NCBI GenBank assembly: GCA_000469685.2
Contig: LS997566.1
Location: 10,109,492-10,173,491 of the forward strand
Source of the DNA: Haemonchus contortus
Lineage: Eukaryota; Nematoda; Chromadorea; Rhabditida; Trichostrongylidae
Reading direction: 5' to 3'
DNA: 64,000 nucleotides
Shown here piece after piece: positions 38,621 through 47,092 of the stretch; the first letter of the stretch is position 1; every line of letters starts with the position of its first letter. Both the position numbers and the translations under genes were made by a program. Under the pieces are notes generated by a model, which saw nothing but the letters and a program-made list of their open reading frames with translations, ran no database searches and was not told the origin of the DNA.

Positions 38621-38981
38621 GAAAGCGCTACATCTGTTTATTTTGATTCCCCTTCAATTGGTGAAATAATGGAGGGACAAATCAGTGTCTCTCAATACTG
38701 CCCATATCTGTACTGGAATTTTCGGATGTCTTTCGAGCACCACTCATAGTTATCAAAAAGCCAGCGCAAAAACCTTAACTTCATCGATTTTAGAAATAAA
38801 CCGTTCTAACTGCCTCGAAAAATCGGACCAATACATCCTGCAGTGAAAGAAATTCACCATAAAACTGTCTGAAATTCTAGACACCCAAGTGAAATGATAT
38901 CAGTTAACTGACAGCTCTTAACTAACTTTGAGGAGAGTAATAAATCCGTAAGGAACTGTGTCACCAAATAAATAATCTGTG
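38621..38981. other. unique spacer between the palindrome arms
   Basis: This is the only sequence of the locus not repeated in inverted orientation. It is AT-rich, with no ORF of note. With about 150 bp of each arm it forms the 661-bp interval between the two divergent start codons, so it should hold any shared upstream control elements. Confidence 0.7.
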
Positions 38982-39081
38982 TCACGAGAACAATGGAAAT
39001 GAATTTTGGATAACTCGAAAGTAAAAGTTATATCAGCTGCAAGCCCTCCATGAAATTTATGAAGGAGGCTACTGGAACAGC

Positions 39082-39089
39082 TATATAAA
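39082..39089 (+). promoter_or_regulatory. TATA box of the right CAP gene
   Basis: TATATAAA lies about 43 nt before ATG 39132. The next 25 bases differ at two or more positions from the left arm (AGTAATCTGC against AGTGACCTGC), one of the few regulatory differences between the copies. Confidence 0.55.
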
Positions 39090-39131
39090 CCCCCACTAGT
39101 AATCTGCAGGTATTCACATTCATCGTGAGGT

Positions 39132-41444
39132 ATGCTAATACTTCTCGTAACTGTCTGCTTGGTAAGTCAACGTTTTTAGCTAATTACTTGCGATGAAAAA
39201 TAGTTCGAGTTAACGCATTTAGGGGCTTCTGACGCCGTCGTGGGTGACTGGTGCGTTCCTGCCAATGTTTCAACATCGTTTCCTTTCTAGCTAGGGCTTA
39301 ACAAAATATATATTTAGCTACGTACTGTCCCCCTGACAATGGCATGACAGACGAAGTTAGGGCTGTTTTCGTCTATCAACACAATCATTATCGGTTGGTA
39401 TTACTCATGCAAAGCATCTATGATATCGCGTTACCGGCCTGATGAAAGAATTTCTTCAGATCGCTCGCTGCCAGAGGACAGCTCAAGAATAAACTTGGAG
39501 GGTACGTTCCGAAAGCAGCTCGAATGAAGAAAGTGGTAAGAGCTGTAGCCTTCCTTCTTTGAAGGAAAGCTTGTCTCATGTCTATTCAAATGAGACATTG
39601 AAATAACATAGATTTATTGAGTCGTTACAGAGTTACGATTGCGAAGTTGAGAAAAATATGATGGAGTATGCAAAGAAGTGCATAGTTAAACACAACCCGG
39701 AAGCAGATAGGAACTATTGGGGACAGAACCTTTGGGCGACTGGCGCACGTAATATGAGCAAGACCCATGCTGCAGAATCGGTTAGATTCATATGCTCAAG
39801 AGTGTGTTCCTCGAAAAATGTCATCAAATTTCAGGCCGTTGCTGGGTGGATTAGTGAGGTATGGACACATGGGTTCCCAAAGAACTATATTTTCTCCGAA
39901 GAGGCATGGAGAATGGCTGGGCACTACTCTGAGGTGGCAATGGAATTGATAGCTGCACAGTAGCCCGATTTATCTTGGAAGTACGTTCATTGCAGGTGGT
40001 TTGGCAGGAGAGTGACAAAATTGGTTGCGCAGTTGTGTGGTGCCCAGGCATGACATTTGTGGGATGCGAATACAACCCTGGGTAGGTGAATACTACAGCA
40101 ATAGCAATTTCTCTCATCATGCAATTCCACAAAAATTACAGGGGGAACTGGCCAGGCTACGCGCCCTACGAAATAGGAGATCCGTGCACAACTGATGCAG
40201 ACTGTCAATGCGAAGGCTGCGTTTGTAGCAGAGATGAGGCCCTCTGCATTCCCCCAGGATACGTTCCCCTTCATACGGTACCCACTACAACGACCACTAC
40301 GACAACAACGAAAAAGCCAACTACCACTACAACGACACCAACTACGACTACAACGAAGCCACTATACATTGGAGAATCACCGGATATCAAGTCAAGTTCG
40401 TTCACAAAGAGAACTAGTTTTGAGCTTTTAATCAGCAAGAACCGTAATTTTCAGCTGCGTCGTGCCCAGGACTTAATAATGGCATGACAGATGAGGTTAG
40501 GGAGATGTTCCTCAACAGGCACAACAACTATCGGTAAGTTCCACGAGGAGAACAAGCTATGAGATTGGAATATAAACAAGAAATTATTAAGATCGCTCAT
40601 AGCTAGTGGGCGAGCCATGAACAAACTTGGAGGATTCGCTCCGAAAGCCGCTAGAATGATGAAAATGGTACTACTCTATTATGACTTATTTCGATTGTTC
40701 CCGCATAGGCCCCGATGCTCTAGGAGATTTTGCAGGAAATTTTCCTCATAATGAAGGAATATATTGCTATATTTTTTTGAACGAAAGGAAACTTTTGTAG
40801 AGCTACGACTGCGACGTTGAAGCCAACGTGGTGGAATGGGCGGGCAGTTGTATGTTTGGATACAACTCTGTTGCACAGAAAAATCGCTGGGGGACTAACA
40901 TGCATTCGTTAATATTCACCCCTAACAAGACGAAGGCTGCAGCAGAGGTTAGAATAAGGAGCACTGTTGCATCTTTAGAAATGGGCAGGATCAACCTCAT
41001 TTCAGGGGGTCGACGCGTGGTTCAGCGAACTATATAAAATTGGTGTGCCTCAGGACAACGTTTTCACTAACGACTTTTTCACGCGAGGCACAACTGAATA
41101 TAGTCAAGTCGGAACAAAACTTTTAGCAACGTTAGCGGATGAATGCTAGGTTGTTCTTAATATCGTTCCAGCTGGCCTGGCAAACGAGCAACAAAATTGG
41201 CTGTGCTGTTGTATCTTGTTGGAATGCGTGGACAGCAGTAGCATGCGAATACAATCCTGGGTAAGAATGAGCTCACTACAATGGATTCCCTCTGGTGACG
41301 AATTGACATAGAAGTTTGGATTTCAGAGGACTCAAGCTCTCCCACACGATTTATGACATAGGAGATCCGTGCACAACTAACGAAGACTGCCAATGCGCCG
41401 GCTGCGTTTGTAGCAAAGATGAAGCTCTTTGTGTTGCTCCTTGA
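39132..41444 (+). CDS. double-CAP-domain secreted protein (ASP/SCP-TAPS), right copy
   Basis: Exons 39132-39161, 39223-39250, 39318-39393, 39460-39535, 39631-39780, 39835-39933, 39996-40081, 40142-40395, 40455-40533, 40592-40667, 40801-40947, 41006-41107, 41172-41260, 41327-41444; all phases agree, 469 aa, 1410 nt. Residues 1-20 form a signal peptide. Domain 1 (about 21-208) begins TYCPPDNGMTDEVR and has GHYSEVVWQESDKIGCAVV and CEYNPGGNWPGY, then the Cys-rich hinge. A linker of TTTT/KP repeats (about 210-267) is probably O-glycosylated. Domain 2 begins CPGLNNGMTDEVREMFLNRH and ends with a second hinge. The CAP metal-binding tetrad is incomplete: domain 1 has GQNL where GENL is usual, and domain 2 has Thr at that site and EYSQ instead of HYSQ. 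The donor of exon 8 is the least certain boundary. About 424 aa is usual for two-domain ASPs, so this is slightly long because of the linker. Confidence 0.92.
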
Positions 41445-41469
41445 ATCGCTCTAGCAATGAACCCTCATC

Positions 41470-41475
41470 AATAAA
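41470..41475 (+). promoter_or_regulatory. polyadenylation signal AATAAA of the right CAP gene
   Basis: AATAAA lies 26 nt after the TGA. The mirrored signal lies at 36136-36141 on the minus strand for the left gene. Confidence 0.65.
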
Positions 41476-42496
41476 ATTTCTCTCTTTCGAATGTTTGCCT
41501 CCTTTACTGAGAGTTCGATCTCAATGAGGGTCCTCCAGCCGGTTGATGAAGAGACTACGTGCCAGCTGAATTGCAGATAATATATAGGATGGCGGGGCCA
41601 AAGCACTCGCTCAGGGGCGATTCTCTAATGTATCCATGCGTACGTGTGTGGGGAGTGCGGGTGTGGTTGGTATCTTGCACATCGGCTCAGCCAAAAGCTT
41701 GCATTCGGGTGACTGAGATGTAATCCGTCAGGCAACTGGGGACAGCGTCCAATATCTTAGCTCCTTGCCCTTTTTTGTGCAGCTACCCCGAGTCGGCCGA
41801 GCATCCACGTCGGACCCTGACCAACTACTAGTAGGTGCCCATAAGTTAGATACAGTAATGTAAATTGGTCTCATTTTCGTGGTACTGAGAGAGCTCACTG
41901 CACGACAGTGACGGGTAGGACTGCTGGAAGACGCTATTAAGTTCTAGAGCTACATATGACAATCTGTTCGAAAGAGGTAGGACTACGCTTATAACACTTT
42001 GCACTTTCAATGCACAAACGCTCGCATCTGAAGAGTGTATCGAGAATGTGATTATACAAAGCAGGAAGACCAAGTTCGAGTACGATATCTGCAGCTCTAC
42101 TATCTGACATTTATGAGACTGTAGATGGGCTATTCCTTGGAGGTATGGTAGCTGAGGCGGTGGGTGTTCTTGTCCGCACGCACTCGGCCATGAACATTGA
42201 TGAGTAGAAAAGATTGATAACTCGAATCGGACGCCCACGATTAGGGATACGTGGCACAACCTTCACACTAACAATCTTCATTGCCCGCGTGGTAACATTA
42301 CGCAACAAAGAAAGGGACTGGATGGTTGTTCTTAGGCCTTGAAAACCTTTGCTAGGACACCATATCTTTTTGATGTTCCGTCAACAATGAGAAATGGCAT
42401 CAATTAAATTTATGTCATCCTACTGGTTGAAGCCTGGTGGCAGTTTTCACACGTACTCCTATTCCGAGTCAATGATATTTTTTTACTTGAGGGTTG

Positions 42497-44488
42497 AATC
42501 AAAAAGGAACCAAATATCATAACGTAGTAGTTAATAGAATTTTTGATAACTTACAATTACAAAGAATACTTAATTCCTCATTCATTAAAAAAATTATTTA
42601 TAATAATAAACATAAAGATACGGAATATATTCCTATTAGAATAGTTTATAACTACACCAATGAAGTTTCTAAGACGATATTTAATTATAATAAGCTACTG
42701 AAAAATCTTAATATAAGTGAGATGACAAATATCCTCACTGAAGAATGTATATGTAGTAGCGAAAATTGTAAAGAATATAGAGACGAGACACATGGACACG
42801 TAATTACAGGTGATTTGAACATTATAACAAATACCAAACTCCGCTGTATATTACAAAAGGGAACTAAATACAGGATAGATTCGGGAATAACGCGGAAAGA
42901 AGTAAAGAATATATTTCGCCACATTATTGACAAAGTAGTTAATTATTTCCGAAGCAAGTATAACTTTAATAAATCAAAAACTGATTATATGGTCAAATAC
43001 TTTAATAAATGCTATCATGAAAAAATAAAAAGTCAGCTAAAATATTGCAACATAAAAAGTTTATATGACAAAATACCTTTTCAAACATTGAGAGAATATC
43101 AAAAAAATTATATATTTTGTCCGTTAGATAAAGCAAGTAATAAATATGTAAGAAGTACTATTTGATTATTTTAATGAAAGAAATGGGAATAAAGTTCGAT
43201 TGCGTTACTGGCTTGTTATTAAGTACAGAAGGCAATCAAACTTATCAATATATTGAACAAGGTAATAAAAGTGAGATCATGACCAAACATAAAATGCTAT
43301 GTAAGGGTAACAACATTACAGTTAACAACAAAATAGATTTACCTAGAATATATGCATTACCAAAACTACATAAAACTCCTGTGAAGTTTAGGTTCATTAC
43401 TGGTGCTTCACATAGTAGCCTTAAACCTATTTCCGTTGAATTACATAACATCTTTAGTTATCTCAAAAGACATTTTATTAATTATACTAATGTAGTACAA
43501 GAGCGCAGTGGTTGTATAAAAACCTTTTGGTCTATTAATAATACTAATATCAGTCACGAGTTAATCAATATTAAAGGTAATAACCTCAAAGTATACACTG
43601 CAGATTTTAACGATATGTTTACCAATTTGAAACATACTGATATTTTATGCAGTGTAAAAACACTCCTAAATATATGTTTTAATAATTCAAGTAAAGCTAT
43701 GATTGCTACTAACGGATATCAAGTCTTCTATACAGATATGGTGAAACCTAAACATAACTATAGGTATTATAAAAAACAGGATTTGCTATATCTAGTACAA
43801 TATTTGTTGGAAAACAGCTTCTGTCTCTTCGGTACATATGTGTTTAAACAAAGGAACGGTGTCCCTCAAGGTGGTAATTTCAGCCCTTTACTGGCTGACC
43901 TTACTCTTTGCATTATGGAGTTCAGTTATGCCAAGAATACCATGAGGGTTAAAAATAAAGTATTTATCCCCTTCAGGTATATGGACGACCTATTAGTAAT
44001 ACACAATTATTCAGATGACTATATAAACACAGAACTGTGTAAAGTATATAAAAATGCGCTATTATTACAAACAACACATATGAGCGAAACAGCCAGCAAC
44101 TATCTAGACTTGGTAATCACAATAAGTAGCAATAAAATTAATACAAAAATGTATAACAAAACTGACGACTTCAATTTCAAAGTAATCAGATTTCCCCATG
44201 CAGCATCTAATATTTCCAAGAAGAATAAAGGGTCAGTCATTTATACCGAAACGCTCAGAATAGCAAACACTTGTAGTGAACTATTTAGTAACTTTCACCG
44301 ACAAACTTGGAACACTTATTAAGATGTTGTTAAATAATGGCTGCAAAAAAGAATTTATATTGGCTAATTTACTAAAATGCCTTTACAAAAATAAGTTTAT
44401 CTCTTATAAATACGCCATTGATAATGATTACAAAACTATTAAGAAGCTTGTAAATGAAGTAATAAACTCTTTACAAACTAGATCTTAA
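42497..44488 (+). pseudogene. Penelope-like reverse transcriptase, two frameshifts
   Basis: The first frame (to 43165) carries a conserved upstream motif, HGHVITGDLNII, then FCPLDKASNK. It slips one base near 43140-43150 into the second frame, which resumes ICKKYYLIILMKEMG (to 44322). That frame holds the finger motif LPKLHKTPVKFRFITG, the palm motif FNDMFTNL (motif A), GVPQGGNFSPLLADL (motif B) and the catalytic FRYMDDLLVI (motif C, with two Asp). A second slip near 44290-44300 leads into the 44276-44488 frame with the thumb-like C-terminal block. Both slips look like single-base changes. Catalytic residues survive, so the decay is recent or slight, but the protein cannot be made intact. Confidence 0.85.
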
Positions 44489-44792
44489 CTTAGCGTAATA
44501 CTACCTTAAACTTCATAAAAGAATAATTAGGTAATAACTATTAAATGAATAATACGCTCTATTCTACCTGAGTATTCATGTGAACACTCATTCTTCTAAT
44601 ATGCATACCGTACTCTTCACGTTAGACAATTTTAGGCTACGATACCTAAACAAGTATTCTTACATTAACTTTTATCTCATGTAATATACCTTTTGATACC
44701 TTTTTACCTTCAGTATTTTCCTTTTATTCTCGTTTACTTAACCTTATTACTAATCTATCTGTCTATCACCTACTCCATTCTTCGCTAACCCC

Positions 44793-44842
44793 GCTCACTG
44801 AAGATCCTCAAGGGTTAAGCGAAAAACATGATTCGTATGAGC
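44793..44842 (+). ncRNA. hammerhead-ribozyme-like core in the Penelope element 3' region
   Basis: GCTCA-CTGAAGA at 44793-44804 is followed by a stretch at 44805-44820, GAAA at 44821-44824, a short segment, and GTA-TGAGC at 44835-44842. GCTCA and TGAGC are complementary and abut CTGAAGA and GTA exactly as stem I does in the hammerhead fold. CTGANGA and GAAA are the conserved core and GTA fits the NUH cleavage site. Stem III would be very short (AC/GT with a 7-nt loop). Stem II is poor (TCC-TCAA-GGG then six unpaired bases), so it may be decayed. Confidence 0.45.
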
Positions 44843-45260
44843 AAGAGGTGAAACGAATCATGTATTGTTTTTCTCCTTTGTTCTTTCTCGCTGTCCTTTA
44901 ATCTATCAATAGATATTTACATTAACTAGAACTTCTCTATTAATTTGTCATAAGTTGTAAGAAATCATCAAATGATTCTAGTAAGTTTTTCTACTGATTA
45001 TAATCTGACCTCACTTTAATTGCTCTTTGTCTTGTTCTTGCATAATTTGACCCTTATATTCTCCGGCCCTTCCTTGTTTTCTTCCATCTTCTTCTAATGT
45101 TCGATTCAATGTTGTTGTTTTACTTTCCTGATCTCGATTGACTCCCATCTGAACATTCTCTCTGAATCCATATGTCACATATGTAGATTTATCCTGAGCA
45201 GGCTTTGAGTCCTGTGTTAAACCTTTGAGAAAAATACACCTCACAAACAAGCACTCCACC

Positions 45261-47092
45261 TAATCATTCTGGAAAGCTTTGAAGCCATGAACAACTTTTG
45301 AAGTATAAATGAAAATAACATATAATGAAAATAATAAAAGGAGGATCAACCCACTTCTGATGGTTGTGAACAACAGATTGTTGAAAGTTCTTCTCCTCTT
45401 CAAACAGTTTTTACCAGCTCTTTTCCGATATCCTGTTACGGGAGGTCGTCGTGAATTACTCACTGAAAGTTATCAAACGTGAAGTATAAATTTGTTCATT
45501 GTTTTTGGAGTTCTTCTTTTGTGAGAACTAGACGGCAACATCTTCACTATAAAAGACGCTGATCTCGTTCGTCCTGTATATATATGTATGTCTGCTTTTT
45601 TTCTCTGTTCTAAATTCGTATCAACTGCAGAAGCAGCTGGAGGGGTAAGGTCATTCCTTAATGGGATAGGCACTGGGCAAAACGCATAGAGCGCTTGTGA
45701 GCTTAGAGGGGCTTTGCTCAACTTATGGACAAAAGTTTAGTAGAACTCGATCAATTTGTGGAAGCTCCGGCTCGGCAATCGTCCAAAAGTAGAACCTTTT
45801 CCTATTTCTGCATGAGTTCGGGCTGGGCACAGTTGACTAATATTGCCTTGTTGAAGTGGATACCTTCGTTGACAACATGCATCGCATCTCTCCCAAGAGT
45901 ACTTATGGCATATTTTTAAGGCTTTTAAGGCGTTTAGAATTGCACGTAGAGCATCGGCATCCATCGTTGCTAGCGTTCTTTGATGAAGTCGGCAGCATGG
46001 TATAATCACTTCGTTAGGTGGAGCCAAACGGAGAAGTTTCAAAAAAACTTGATGTGTGAAAACGGATTGAACATCAACGAAGTCCAGTGAAATGTTGTGT
46101 TCGATAACTTTGTGACGTGGTCAAGTTGTTATTATAGTTTGACCTGGTTACAAACTTACAAATTTGCCTCCGACAAACTTCATATTATCATTATTATTAT
46201 TATTATTATTACCTATCAATTTCAGACATTGTTTTTATTGATATTTTGTTCAATTTTTTACGGCCAAGTGTGTATTCCTTCACTGTTTCAATAATTTGTT
46301 ACTTTTTCAATACAACCCCTCTAGGATCGCCACATGTACCGTTAGTAGGTGTGGGTATCTTAATCAGGTCTGTACACAGAGCATTTGTGGAAATTGTTCT
46401 TCATTCCACCAGTTTCTCACAATCAGTTGCACACGCCAGCCATTTATCGATCTAAAATCTCAAAGCCAAGGTTTCAATGAAACCACGATGTCCAATTCGC
46501 AACCACATGTCAAGAGATTTCGGAGGAATGTGCGAAAGGCCATTCCAAAGTGACTGACATGTCGTGTGCTTCAGACAACCTCTCACAGAATCGCAGTCTT
46601 CCACTGTCAGAAGGGCTCTGCTCAGGTACCTCATTTATTAACAACACACCCAACCACTGTCACAATATTCAGCTTATTTTGGAGTATTTAGAGGCTGATT
46701 TCGAAGGATGTATAATTTGGAGGTATGGTTGCGATGACTGTGGTGAGTAGGGCCGTTACGTGTGAGAGACTTCTTTTAGCAGTATAATGGCGCTTAGTGA
46801 TGCATGATTGGGATCAGACTGTCAAAGTAATGTTCTAGACCAGGTTAATGCTGATATTAGTATGTTCTAAAGCAGCTTTCATGTGGAGGATCAAATCGAT
46901 AATATAAATAAACAAACAAAGCAGAGTTTTCAATCATTTTATTTGTACAAAAGTCGGAAATATTCGTAAATTAAGGAATATGAATTAGTCGCTCCGTGAT
47001 CGTTAAAGTTGTTGGAAAATTTGTTAATCTTTTGCACATAATAGATCTGGGTTTTCTTATTTGGCTTGATTAGGCTAAACAGGAGAGAGGGA
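45261..47092. other. intergenic; no gene recognised
   Basis: A TTA/ATT microsatellite lies at 46181-46210. Readings such as the minus-strand frame at 45737-46042 (MDADALRAILNALKALK) look loosely like a retroelement gag start but have no supporting partner domain. A TTTATT near 46939 could be the poly(A) signal of the minus-strand PLAT gene. Confidence 0.4.
46181..46210. repeat. ATT trinucleotide microsatellite
   Basis: About eight to nine uninterrupted TTA units follow CATATTATCA. Confidence 0.85.

Larger units (their letters stand above)
42497..44947 (+). mobile_element. Penelope-like retroelement, 5'-truncated, inserted in the right palindrome arm
   Basis: Aligning the arms shows that 42497-44947 is absent from the left arm, where the two flanks are contiguous (at about 35120). 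A TTG duplication (42494-42496 and 44945-44947) may be the target duplication. The insert is much more AT-rich than its surroundings, opens directly inside the coding region (5' truncation) and keeps a 3' region of about 460 bp. Family assignment rests on the reverse transcriptase described separately. The hallmark GIY-YIG endonuclease of many Penelope-like elements is not visible, either lost or never present. Confidence 0.85.
34802..45260. repeat. large inverted duplication (head-to-head), arms about 3.8-4.0 kb
   Basis: The left arm (about 34802-38620) is the reverse complement of the right arm (38982 to about 45260, less the 2451-bp insertion at 42497-44947). Mirror coordinates sum to 77602 for the inner arm and 77611 farther out. 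This implies one net 9-bp indel, in the intron near 36.85/40.75 kb. Many stretches of several hundred bp are identical; I saw only scattered single substitutions. Outer ends fade near 34802-34812 and 45250-45260. The unpaired centre is 38621-38981 (361 bp). Each arm contains a complete CAP gene and about 1.3 kb of shared 3' flank. Confidence 0.95.

Noticed and set aside
45737..46042. Retrotransposon gag start
   Set aside because: The resemblance rests on a short MDADALRAILNALK stretch, with no nucleocapsid, protease or reverse transcriptase nearby.
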